Source of the DNA: Pseudomonadota bacterium
GTDB taxonomy: Bacteria > Pseudomonadota > Alphaproteobacteria > Rhodospirillales > 2-02-FULL-58-16
Assembly (NCBI GenBank): GCA_022572335.1
Contig: JACZWD010000164.1
Location: forward strand, 1 to 5,876
Length of the DNA stretch: 5,876 bases
Direction of reading: 5' to 3'
Shown here: in pieces, positions 1 to 5,560 of the stretch
Position numbering within the stretch: the first letter of the stretch is position 1
How the letters are laid out: the number at the start of each line of letters is the position of its first letter
The notes under the pieces: model-generated
Database searches by the model: none
What the model saw: the letters and a program-made list of their open reading frames with translations, nothing else
What the model was told of the DNA's origin: nothing
Program-made: the position numbers and the translations under genes

Positions 1-158
1 CGCCGGACCTCGCCCTGACCGGGATCTTTTTGGTCGCGACCGCCCTGTTGGCGTCTTCCGGCAGGGTCCCCGCACTGGTCCCGGCGATCGAGGTCCCGTT
101 GCTGGTTTCGGGGCTTTTGAGCCTGGCATCCCTGGGCGTCATCTACACCATCGCCTAA
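1..158 (+). CDS. C-terminal fragment of an unidentified membrane protein
   Basis: An open frame enters from the left edge (first full codon at 3) and ends at TAA 156-158, leaving 51 residues. Two hydrophobic stretches fit membrane helices: roughly residues 4-18 (LALTGIFLVATALLA) and 31-51 (EVPLLVSGLLSLASLGVIYTIA), joined by a short loop SSGRVPALVPAI. The protein ends directly after the last helix with no cytoplasmic tail. It is therefore probably the last helical hairpin of an integral inner-membrane protein. The family cannot be named from this fragment; a small multi-helix transporter or a hypothetical membrane protein are both possible. The gene converges on the LysR gene, with 277 bases between the stops. 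Confidence refers to this being a real coding end, not to any function. Confidence 0.6.
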   Translation, partial: PDLALTGIFLVATALLASSGRVPALVPAIEVPLLVSGLLSLASLGVIYTIA

Positions 159-381
159 TACCAAGGGACGCTGATCATGACCCGACGAGCCGGCTTACCA
201 AGGTTTTCGGCCCTAAGCGTGCGCCGTGGCGATGCGGGGCATCGCGAAGCGTGCGCGACGCCGTCCGAAAGCCTTGGAAAGCCGCCGAACGGGGCCGATC
301 TCCGTTTCCGCGCCGCTTATCGACTGGCCTCGACATCTACCGGCCCAGGCCGGATCGTCTCTCCGCCAGGATTCTGATGAA

Positions 382-401
382 CAATCGGACCGGACCGATT
401 G
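382..401. terminator. Perfect hairpin between convergent genes, possible two-way terminator
   Basis: CAATCGG (382-388) pairs perfectly with CCGATTG (395-401) across a six-base loop. It lies between the stop of the + strand membrane-protein gene (158) and the stop of the - strand LysR gene (436), where a shared terminator is expected. Neither side has a strong T-run; on the - strand the stem is followed only by TTCATC. It may therefore be a weak or Rho-assisted terminator. The rest of 159-435 shows no recognisable gene. Confidence 0.35.
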
Positions 402-435
402 CCGGGGGTCGGGTCACTGGGTGCGGATCGGCGTC

Positions 436-1350
436 TCACGGTTCTGTCCGTTCCCAAGGGGGAACCGGCAGAAAGGCATCCACCAGCATGTCCACGAAAG
501 CCCTGACCCTGGGTGAGAGATGCCGGTTATGGGGATAGACGGCGTAGATGTTGGTCTCGGTGTGTGTTTCGTAATCGGCCAGCACCGCCACCAATCGTCC
601 TGACTGCACGTCCGCGGCGACAACGAAATCGGCCGCCCGGATCAGGCCAAGGCCGACGAGGGCCGCGTTGTGGAGGGCGGTGGCGATGTTTACCTCGAAG
701 TTGCCCCCGACCTCGATACGGCGGGGCCCGTCCGGTCCCTTGAATTCCCATTGGTTAAAGTGTGTCGCCGCGCTCAGCCTGAGGCAGTTGTGATCCTTGA
801 GGTCGCCGGGTGTGCGCGGCACCCCGTGCCTCTCTAGATAAGCCGGCGACGCGACCACCATGCGGCGGGCGGAGCCCAGCTTGCGGGCGATGAGGGAGCT
901 GTCGGGTAGTTGTGCGATACGGATCGCCACGTCCACTTCCTCTTCCACCAGATTGACGATGCTTTCGGAGAGGGTGAGCTGGATCCGCAGGTCCGGATAT
1001 CGGGCGAGGAAGTCGGGGATCAGCGGTCCGATGTGGTATTGGGCGAAGGCGGTGGAGGCGTTCACCTTGAGCAAGCCCCGGGGTTCCCCGTGGAGTTCCG
1101 TCACCGCCCGCTCCGCCTCGTCGATGGCCGCCAGGATCGGCGTGCAGCGTTGATAGAAAGTGCGGCCTTCCTCGGTCAGACTCACGCGTCTGGTCGTGCG
1201 GTTGAGGAGCCGGGCGCCGAGCCGCTCCTCCAATCGGCCGATGAGCTTGCTCACCGCCGAGGGAGTCAGGTTAAGTGCGCGGGCCGCGGCAGAGAAGTTT
1301 TCCGCTTCCACCACGCGCACAAAGACGGCCATCTCACCTTGGTTGTCCAC
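436..1350 (-). CDS. LysR-family transcriptional regulator, CrgA-like
   Basis: This 304-residue protein has the usual LysR-type length and layout. It is a cytoplasmic DNA-binding regulator, normally a tetramer, that responds to a small effector. The N-terminal winged helix-turn-helix spans about residues 6-64, with the recognition region SAAARALNLTPSAVSKLIGR (20-39) and LLNRTTRRVSLTEEG (48-62). The effector domain (about 93-295) carries VDVAIRIAQLPDSSLIARKL and VASPAYLERHGVP, typical of the CrgA-like subgroup. The start is GTG at 1350-1348 (minus strand): AAAGGTGG lies six bases upstream, whereas the internal ATG (residue 7) would cut into helix 1. It is transcribed away from the DUF1127 gene across an AT-rich region with a T-N11-A box, so autorepression and control of that neighbour are plausible. 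The effector cannot be told from sequence. Confidence 0.95.
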   Translation of the reverse strand: MDNQGEMAVFVRVVEAENFSAAARALNLTPSAVSKLIGRLEERLGARLLNRTTRRVSLTEEGRTFYQRCTPILAAIDEAERAVTELHGEPRGLLKVNASTAFAQYHIGPLIPDFLARYPDLRIQLTLSESIVNLVEEEVDVAIRIAQLPDSSLIARKLGSARRMVVASPAYLERHGVPRTPGDLKDHNCLRLSAATHFNQWEFKGPDGPRRIEVGGNFEVNIATALHNAALVGLGLIRAADFVVAADVQSGRLVAVLADYETHTETNIYAVYPHNRHLSPRVRAFVDMLVDAFLPVPPWERTEP

Positions 1351-1356
1351 ACTACA

Positions 1357-1364
1357 CCACCTTT
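1357..1364 (-). promoter_or_regulatory. Ribosome binding site of the LysR gene
   Basis: On the minus strand AAAGGTGG sits six bases before GTG (1350-1348). It supports the GTG start over the ATG six codons further in, whose only purine-rich upstream sequence (GGTGAG) directly abuts the ATG. Confidence 0.6.
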
Positions 1365-1373
1365 CCCAAGCCG

Positions 1374-1450
1374 GATTTTATATATGAATTTATTTCATTA
1401 AAGTTAGTATAAATATACATATTATAAAATTATAGGCACTAGATTATAGG
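1374..1450. promoter_or_regulatory. AT-rich divergent promoter region between LysR and DUF1127 genes
   Basis: About 77 bases made very largely of A and T stand out against a GC-rich surround. The region lies between two divergent genes, so both promoters probably lie here. Several TATAAA/TATAAT-like hexamers occur (for example around 1408-1413 and 1423-1428), too many to pick one -10 element. It also contains a 15-base inverted repeat (1384-1398), a second short palindrome AATAT-AC-ATATT (1412-1423), and a direct repeat ATTATAGG (1429-1436 and 1443-1450). Easy melting and binding of a nucleoid-associated protein would both fit such composition, but that is inference. Confidence 0.6.
1384..1398. 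promoter_or_regulatory. Candidate LysR-type operator (T-N11-A box)
   Basis: ATGAA-TTTAT-TTCAT is a perfect five-base inverted repeat around a five-base centre. Positions 1385-1397 read T-N11-A, the canonical LysR-type core. It lies 34 bases upstream of the LysR start codon and about 105 bases upstream of the DUF1127 start, a fitting place for a site used for autoregulation and divergent control. Binding by the adjacent regulator is inferred; in AT-rich DNA short palindromes also arise by chance. Confidence 0.5.
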
Positions 1451-1502
1451 TGGGCGCAGAACTTGGAACACATGGCACCGGCTAACGAACAGGAGATTAC
1501 CC

Positions 1503-1868
1503 ATGAGACCCCACCGTTATGCGCCACCCGCCCCCGTCGACCACAAAGCCATCGAGGCCGCCATACGCAGGGCCCGCCAGCTGCGCAGCGATTTCCTCGC
1601 CGGCGCTCTGAAACGGATGGTCAAGGCGTTCATCCGCTGGAACCAGCGATATGCCCTTAACCATCGTCTCCAGGCCCTGCCGGATTCCTTGTTGAAGGAC
1701 ATCGGCATCGGCCGAGACCAGATTCCGGCGGTGGTTTCCGGTGCCCGGAAGCGCCAGGCATCGCCGCTTGCCGAGGCCGTTTCCCAAGGTTCGCTCAGCT
1801 TTCTCGACGCCAAGAAGCGCCGCGCCGGGAACACGGCTCCCGATACGGAGAAAGCACTCGCCGCCTGA
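1503..1868 (+). CDS. DUF1127 (YjiS-like) domain protein
   Basis: A 121-residue, strongly basic, soluble protein. The DUF1127 motif lies at about residues 36-78: an aromatic/basic helix (FIRWNQRYALNHRLQALPD) followed by the hallmark SLLKDIGIGRDQI. Members with this arginine-rich motif are small and mostly uncharacterised; some take part in RNA turnover or in phosphate and carbon metabolism in alphaproteobacteria. This copy is longer than the commonest short forms, with a basic N-terminal extension and an Ala/Ser/Lys-rich tail (about 80-121) of no recognisable fold. ATG 1503 is preceded by AGGAG (1491-1495) at seven bases, a strong site. The gene is divergent from LysR and ends 45 bases before a strong terminator, so it looks monocistronic. 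Family assignment is fairly secure; its role here is unknown. Confidence 0.88.
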   Translation: MRPHRYAPPAPVDHKAIEAAIRRARQLRSDFLAGALKRMVKAFIRWNQRYALNHRLQALPDSLLKDIGIGRDQIPAVVSGARKRQASPLAEAVSQGSLSFLDAKKRRAGNTAPDTEKALAA

Positions 1869-1907
1869 CCACGAACCTCGAGCGCTCCGCTGCGTTGATC
1901 CGAAAGG

Positions 1908-1944
1908 AAAACAGCGGTCCTTCAGGGGACCGCCGTTTTTTTTC
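1908..1944 (+). terminator. Intrinsic terminator after the DUF1127 gene
   Basis: GCGGTCC (1914-1920) pairs perfectly with GGACCGC (1927-1933) across a six-base loop, followed by CG and eight T residues (1936-1943). The stem can extend past one A/C mismatch through AAAAC and GTTTT. This is a textbook Rho-independent terminator. It should largely separate DUF1127 transcription from the cyclase gene downstream. Confidence 0.92.
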
Positions 1945-2084
1945 TTGTCGAGTGGACGGGCTCCGGCAGGCCCGAAAACACGCCGGCGTCCCCGGCCCGA
2001 CCGCCGCCAAATTCGGACCAAGTCCCGGGGACCCGGCGCCGGAATCTTCGTCAGTGTCGCTTTGTGTTACCGTTGGGGCGCACG

Positions 2085-2098
2085 GGATGGAACCATCC
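2085..2098. promoter_or_regulatory. Palindrome upstream of the cyclase gene, possible operator
   Basis: GGATGG-AA-CCATCC is a perfect six-base inverted repeat with a two-base centre, 41 bases before the GTG start of the cyclase gene. The centre is too short for a stable hairpin, so a protein-binding site is the likelier reading. No convincing -35/-10 pair could be placed around it, and the rest of 1945-2139 shows no gene. The regulator, if any, is unknown; the site does not resemble the T-N11-A box upstream of LysR. Confidence 0.3.
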
Positions 2099-2123
2099 GG
2101 GACATTCGGGTTACCTGGAAAAG

Positions 2124-2133
2124 AAAGGGGGAA
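2124..2133 (+). promoter_or_regulatory. Ribosome binding site that sets the cyclase GTG start
   Basis: AAAGGGGGAA lies about eight bases before GTG 2140. It fixes the start within a frame that stays open much further upstream (from 1741). Starting here also places a clean signal peptide at the N terminus. Confidence 0.65.
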
Positions 2134-2139
2134 GACGTC

Positions 2140-3222
2140 GTGAAATACGTATCGATCGTATTGACGGCCTCCGCGCTACTCCTGGGGGCCGGCCTGTCGG
2201 GTCAGGCCCTGGCGGTCAACGACGAGCCGCTCAGGGACGCCTGGGCACCCAGCGAATGGGGGCCGGACGACAAGGCTGGTGCGGTCAATCGTACGACGCC
2301 AGCCATGGTGTTGAAGGCCATTACGCTGGTCAAGCAGGGCAAGGTCGCTACCCTCGGCAAGGTCTATGCGCAGGATGCGCCGGCTTTCGGCTCCCGGGGC
2401 TGGCGGATGACCATCCCCGGCCTGCCCACCGGAGGGCCGTTTGGCAAGCAGGAACTGGTGTACAACGACGAGTATGTGGCCACCGAAATCGGCCAGATCG
2501 GCACCCAGTTCGACGGTCCGGGCCACATTGGAGTGATTACCTCGAAAGGAATTTTTTTCTACAACGGGCGGTACTTGAGCGACAAGGGCATCGGCTCCTA
2601 TGGCCTGGGCCCGCTCGGCGTGGAGCACGTCGCCAAGATCGGTTTCGTGTGCCGCGGCGTGCTTCTGGACGCGGTCGCGCTCAGGGGCGGGCGACTGCCG
2701 ATTCCCCAGAAAGGCACTAAGAAAGGCTCTAAAAAAGGCGCTAAGAAGGACCCCGGGATCGTCACCGCCGGGGACGTCCGGGAGATGGTCCGCAGGCAGG
2801 GGATCGCCCCCATCGTCGAAGGGGACTGCGTGTTCCTGTATACCGGCCACGGCGACATCTGGCACCCCAGCGCGTGGGATACCTACGACGCCGCCGAGAA
2901 GGCCAGACGGGTGGCCCGGTTCAACGCCGGTTCGCCGGGCTTCGGCCTGTCCGCCTGCGAGTATCTGGCCTCACGGAAAATCATTCTTTGGGGCTCGGAT
3001 ACCTGGGCCTCGGAAGCGGTGGACAAGGATTTCGGAGGCGAAACCGACCAGCCGTTCGAGTGCCATATCAAAATGATGACGAAGCGCGGCATCTGGAACC
3101 TGGAAAACCTGGATTTGTCCCGGTTGGTGGCCGACAAGGCCTATGAGTTCCTGTTCGTCTGGTCTCCCCTGAAGATCAAAGGCGGGACCGGGTCTCCTGG
3201 AAACCCGGTGGCCCTGTATTGA
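2140..3222 (+). CDS. Exported cyclase-family (kynurenine formamidase-like) protein
   Basis: A 360-residue protein of the Cyclase family (PF04199), metal-dependent amidohydrolases that include kynurenine formamidase; the substrate here is unknown. Residues 1-25 form a signal peptide (KYVS, hydrophobic IVLTASALLLGAGLSG, then QALA before VND), so it probably acts in the periplasm. Family landmarks: WGPDDKAGAVN (40-50), IGQIGTQFDGPGHIG (117-131), GDCVFLYTGHGDIW, PGFGLSACEYLASRKIILWGSDTWA, ECHIKMMTKRG with H309, ENLDL with E322, and the closing EFLFVWSPLKIKGGTGSPGNPVAL. In the metal motif HxGTHxDxPxH both leading His are Gln (Q119, Q123), while D125 and H129 remain; Gln at the second position is known in longer members. 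Residues 191-203 carry three Gly-x-Lys-Lys repeats. The GTG start fits a GGGGG site eight bases upstream. Separated from DUF1127 by a terminator; convergent with the ATPase gene. Confidence 0.88.
   Translation: MKYVSIVLTASALLLGAGLSGQALAVNDEPLRDAWAPSEWGPDDKAGAVNRTTPAMVLKAITLVKQGKVATLGKVYAQDAPAFGSRGWRMTIPGLPTGGPFGKQELVYNDEYVATEIGQIGTQFDGPGHIGVITSKGIFFYNGRYLSDKGIGSYGLGPLGVEHVAKIGFVCRGVLLDAVALRGGRLPIPQKGTKKGSKKGAKKDPGIVTAGDVREMVRRQGIAPIVEGDCVFLYTGHGDIWHPSAWDTYDAAEKARRVARFNAGSPGFGLSACEYLASRKIILWGSDTWASEAVDKDFGGETDQPFECHIKMMTKRGIWNLENLDLSRLVADKAYEFLFVWSPLKIKGGTGSPGNPVALY
2713..2748 (+). repeat. Three tandem 12-bp units coding Gly-x-Lys-Lys inside the cyclase gene
   Basis: Three in-frame 12-base units of the form GGC-NCT-AAR-AAR encode GTKK, GSKK and GAKK (residues 192-203). 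Unit 1 is GGCACTAAGAAA and the others differ at three positions each. The A-rich units contrast with the surrounding GC-rich codons, suggesting local slippage-type expansion in a surface loop between the IPQ and DPGIVTAGD segments. Confidence 0.85.
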
Positions 3223-3230
3223 CCCTTCGT

Positions 3231-3246
3231 GACCGGCCCCACGGTC
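3231..3246. terminator. Short hairpin in the convergent cyclase/ATPase gap, weak terminator candidate
   Basis: GACCG (3231-3235) pairs with CGGTC (3242-3246) over a six-base loop, nine bases after the cyclase stop and in the 90-base gap before the stop of the convergent ATPase gene. No T-run follows on either strand, so intrinsic termination is doubtful; a Rho-dependent end is as likely. Nothing else is evident in the gap. Confidence 0.25.
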
Positions 3247-3312
3247 GCCCGGGATGCCTCTCGTTCGACAGGGGTCCGATGACTGGCCCGTTTCCGTAAA
3301 CGCCGGTCCGGT

Positions 3313-4170
3313 TCACTCCAGCCGTTTGCCCAGGCGTCCCGCCAGGTCCTGGATGAACTGCCAGGCCACCCGGCCCGAGCGGGCGCCCCGGGTCACCGCC
3401 CATTCGCCGGCCCGGGCCAGCAGGTCGTCGGCCGGCACGTCCAGGCGGTAACGGGCGGCGTAGCCCTCGACGATGGCGAAATAGGTCTCCTGGTCGCAGA
3501 CGTGGAAGCCCAGCCACAGCCCGAAGCGGTCCGAAAGGGACACCTTTTCCTCCACCGCCTCGGCCGGGTTGATGGCGGTCGAGCGTTCGTTGTCGATCAT
3601 GTCCCGGGGCATCAGGTGGCGGCGGTTCGACGTGGCGTAGAACACCAGGTTGTCGGGCCGGCCCTCGATTCCGCCTTCCAGCACCGCTTTCAAGGACTTG
3701 AACGAGGTGTCGTCGCCGGCAAAGGACAGGTCGTCGCAGAACAGCACGCAGCGCCGTTCCCAGCCTTTCAGCAGGTCGAGGAGCCGGGGCAGGGACGGGA
3801 TGTCTTCGCGGTGGATTTCCACCAGGGCCAGGGACCCCGGCTTTTCCGCGTTCAGGGCCGCGTGCACCGCCTTGACCAGCGAGCTCTTGCCCATGCCCCG
3901 CGCCCCCCACAGGAGCGCGTTGTTGGCGGGCAGGCCGGCGGCGAACCGGCGGGTGTTTTCCAGCAACGTGTCGCGCTGGCGGTCGATGCCCCTGAGCAGG
4001 GCGAGCTCGATGCAGTTGACCTGGCCCACCGCCTGCAGGCGCGCCTGCTCGGCGTGCCAGACGAAGGCGTCGGCGGAATTGGGCCCGGCCGTCTCCGGCG
4101 CCTCCGGGGCGAGCCGGTCCAGCGCATCGGCGACGCGCCTGAGCAAGGGGCCAAGATCGGGATCGGACAT
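3313..4170 (-). CDS. DUF815-family AAA+ ATP-binding protein
   Basis: A 285-residue cytoplasmic P-loop ATPase of the DUF815 family (AAA+ fold, function unestablished). An N-terminal helical part (1-80) precedes the ATPase core. Walker A is GARGMGKSS (89-97) and Walker B is VLFCDD (142-147). Sensor 1 lies in YATSNRRHLM (178-187), and the hallmark MIDNE followed by EKVSLSDRFGLWLGF covers 191-222, with R215 a possible arginine finger. A sensor-2-like GARSGR occupies 262-267. Length and motif order match intact family members, so it is probably active as an ATPase. The ATG at 4170-4168 has GGAG ten bases upstream (4184-4181), a moderate site. It faces the cyclase gene tail to tail. The receiver gene upstream has the same strand but 325 bases and a likely terminator intervene. 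The client or partner is unknown. Confidence 0.92.
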   Translation of the reverse strand: MSDPDLGPLLRRVADALDRLAPEAPETAGPNSADAFVWHAEQARLQAVGQVNCIELALLRGIDRQRDTLLENTRRFAAGLPANNALLWGARGMGKSSLVKAVHAALNAEKPGSLALVEIHREDIPSLPRLLDLLKGWERRCVLFCDDLSFAGDDTSFKSLKAVLEGGIEGRPDNLVFYATSNRRHLMPRDMIDNERSTAINPAEAVEEKVSLSDRFGLWLGFHVCDQETYFAIVEGYAARYRLDVPADDLLARAGEWAVTRGARSGRVAWQFIQDLAGRLGKRLE

Positions 4171-4465
4171 CGGCGTGACGCTCCGTGCTGCCTAGGCCGG
4201 AAGAGCCGGACCCTGGCAGTCTATCGGATTTTGGGGTGATTTTCGGTTAGAATCCCGCCACGGGCAAATTTGTCGACCGGGAGCGGGACCACGCCTTTCC
4301 GCTTCCGCCCGGCCAAGGCCGACTGGTTCCGGGTCATGGCGGCGACGCCCGCCAGCGAGGAGGACCGTGCCTTCTACAGGCTGCGCACGCCACCTTGGAC
4401 GAACATTGCTCGCCGCAATTCCCGTTCCTTTCATGAAATATCCGGGCTGGCCCGAACGGTTCACC
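4171..4465. other. Non-coding gap between the ATPase and receiver genes
   Basis: No gene is convincing here. It should contain the promoter of the - strand ATPase gene, most likely in the less GC-rich patch at about 4219-4272, but no clean -35/-10 pair can be fixed. On the + strand TAGAAT at 4249-4254 resembles a -10 element without a matching -35. AGGAGG near 4359-4364 stands three bases before a GTG (4367), yet the frame that follows is only the antisense of the receiver gene, so it is not called. Confidence 0.4.
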
Positions 4466-4489
4466 AAAAACATCCCGGCCGCCGGCCGG
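4466..4489 (-). terminator. Likely intrinsic terminator of the receiver gene
   Basis: Read on the minus strand, six bases after the TGA at 4498-4496, CCGGCC-GGC-GGCCGG (4489-4475) forms a six-base-pair all-GC stem with a three-base loop. GAT-G and five T residues (4470-4466) follow. The position right after the stop and the T-run fit a Rho-independent terminator, although the stem is short. Confidence 0.55.
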
Positions 4490-4495
4490 CCCGCG

Positions 4496-5560
4496 TCACG
4501 CCGCAAGGGTGTGCTTTTCGATGGCCGCCTGCAGGGACGTGTGGAGGGTCCGTCCGATCTCTCCGCCGTCGCCCGCGATCTTTTCGCGCAGCACCACCCG
4601 CATGGTGTCGCAGTGGGCCTTGACGATTTCGACGGCGGCGTCGTTCTCGCCGCGGCCGTCGCGGGTCACTTGGTAGAGCATCTTGCCGAAAACGGTGATC
4701 AGCGGATACCCGAACGTGCCGCCCTGGCCGCGCAGTTCGTGGGCCAGCAGGTTGATTTCCTCGAAGTGTTTATTCCGCCGCTCCGGGTGCATCAGGGCCT
4801 CGGTGCACAGATCCGACAGCTTGGCCAGGTGGTCGCGCGCCCATTCGGTAAAGTCCAGGGCCGCCCGCTCGAGCTGCTCTTCCGCCTCTTCCAGCAGTTC
4901 GGTGGGCAGCTCGCCGGGGCCGCCGGCGCCCATGCCGCCGACCTTGTCCTTAAGGGCGTTGGGCGGGCGGAAGGACCACACGTCCGTCGCCGTCTTGGGT
5001 TTGACGACCTTGTCGGCGGAATAGACGATGGTGATGTCCTTTTCCGTCATCACCCGCCGCTCCTTCTCCCGGGGGCCAGCGTTCCTGCGCCGGCGGTCGG
5101 GACCATAATATTTGTTGGAGGCGGCGAACTGCCGCGGATAGTCGATCGCCTCCAGAATGTACCGGGAAACGGTTGCGGCGGAAACCGGCTTGGCCAGGAA
5201 TTCGGTCGCGCCCAGGTCGCGGGCCGCATGCACGTGCTCTTCGTCGGCGCCGCCGCTCAGCATGATGAAGGGAACGAACCGGTTGGGGGACTCCTTGGAG
5301 ATGCGCACCCAACGCAACAGCAAAAGCCCGTTCACCGGCGCCATCACCAAATCCGATAGGACGATATCCACCCCGGCGCCGCCGTTCGTCTTCCGGTTCT
5401 CGTGCACGGTCTTCAGGTGCTCAACGGCTTCGGCCCCGTTGCCGGCAGTCATTATTTCGCGGAACTGCAACTGGCGGAGCACATTTTCAAGGGTAAACCT
5501 GACAAATTTGTTGTCCTCGACGAGGAAGACGGTGAGGCGATCCAGATTGTAGACGGCCAC
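4496..5560 (-). CDS. Response regulator: receiver domain fused to an HPt-like C-terminal segment
   Basis: A 354-residue cytoplasmic signalling protein. Residues 8-140 are a CheY-like receiver: VFLVEDN with acidic E15/D16, phospho-acceptor D70 in VLSDLVM, S102 in IMLSGG, and K124 in FLAKPVS. A charged linker (141-175) has YYGPDRRRRN and KERR, a signature often following receivers in alphaproteobacteria. No DNA-binding or GGDEF domain follows. Instead a helical region (217-350) contains HELRGQGGTFGYP (274-286), which resembles the HPt phosphotransfer motif HxLKGxxxxxG, with H274 as the possible phospho-site and Arg in place of Lys. It could thus shuttle phosphate within or between relay proteins; that is inference. 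The start is GTG 5560-5558, with AGGAG (5574-5570) nine bases upstream, and it places the receiver at the N terminus. No partner kinase is in the window. Confidence 0.9.
   Translation of the reverse strand: MAVYNLDRLTVFLVEDNKFVRFTLENVLRQLQFREIMTAGNGAEAVEHLKTVHENRKTNGGAGVDIVLSDLVMAPVNGLLLLRWVRISKESPNRFVPFIMLSGGADEEHVHAARDLGATEFLAKPVSAATVSRYILEAIDYPRQFAASNKYYGPDRRRRNAGPREKERRVMTEKDITIVYSADKVVKPKTATDVWSFRPPNALKDKVGGMGAGGPGELPTELLEEAEEQLERAALDFTEWARDHLAKLSDLCTEALMHPERRNKHFEEINLLAHELRGQGGTFGYPLITVFGKMLYQVTRDGRGENDAAVEIVKAHCDTMRVVLREKIAGDGGEIGRTLHTSLQAAIEKHTLAA

Noticed and set aside
177..377. Small + strand frame of 66 codons with AAGGGA eight bases upstream
   Set aside because: The spacing is acceptable, but the peptide has no recognisable motif, its composition looks like translated non-coding GC-rich DNA, and other frames overlap it. 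Transcript data would be needed.
450..465. Hairpin GTTCCC-AAGG-GGGAAC as the LysR terminator
   Set aside because: It lies inside the last codons of the LysR gene and has no T-run after it.
1497..2021. - strand open frame of 174 codons opposite DUF1127
   Set aside because: Runs antisense through DUF1127 and its terminator; no domain and no ribosome site stand out.
2033..2042. Palindrome CCGGCGCCGG upstream of the cyclase
   Set aside because: Ten-base GC palindromes are expected by chance in DNA of this composition, and it has no special position.
1741..2139. In-frame N-terminal extension of the cyclase
   Set aside because: It would overlap the DUF1127 gene and read through its terminator. 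The GTG at 2140 has a good ribosome site and starts a clean signal peptide.
3289..3302. Hairpin CGTTT-CCGT-AAACG in the cyclase/ATPase gap
   Set aside because: Only five base pairs, mostly A-T, with no T-run on either side; too weak to call.
3502..4239. + strand open frame of 245 codons
   Set aside because: Antisense shadow of the DUF815 ATPase gene; the sequence is low-information and rich in Gln, Gly, Arg and Val.
4240..4272. GGTTAGAATCCCGCC resembling a tRNA T-arm 3' end
   Set aside because: The stem bases do not pair across the loop, and no acceptor, D or anticodon arm lies upstream. Treated as coincidence.
4367..5359. Long + strand open frame (330 codons, GTG preceded by AGGAGG)
   Set aside because: Nearly all of it is antisense to the receiver gene, whose domains are clear. 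The peptide shows no recognisable fold and is a by-product of GC-rich codon use.
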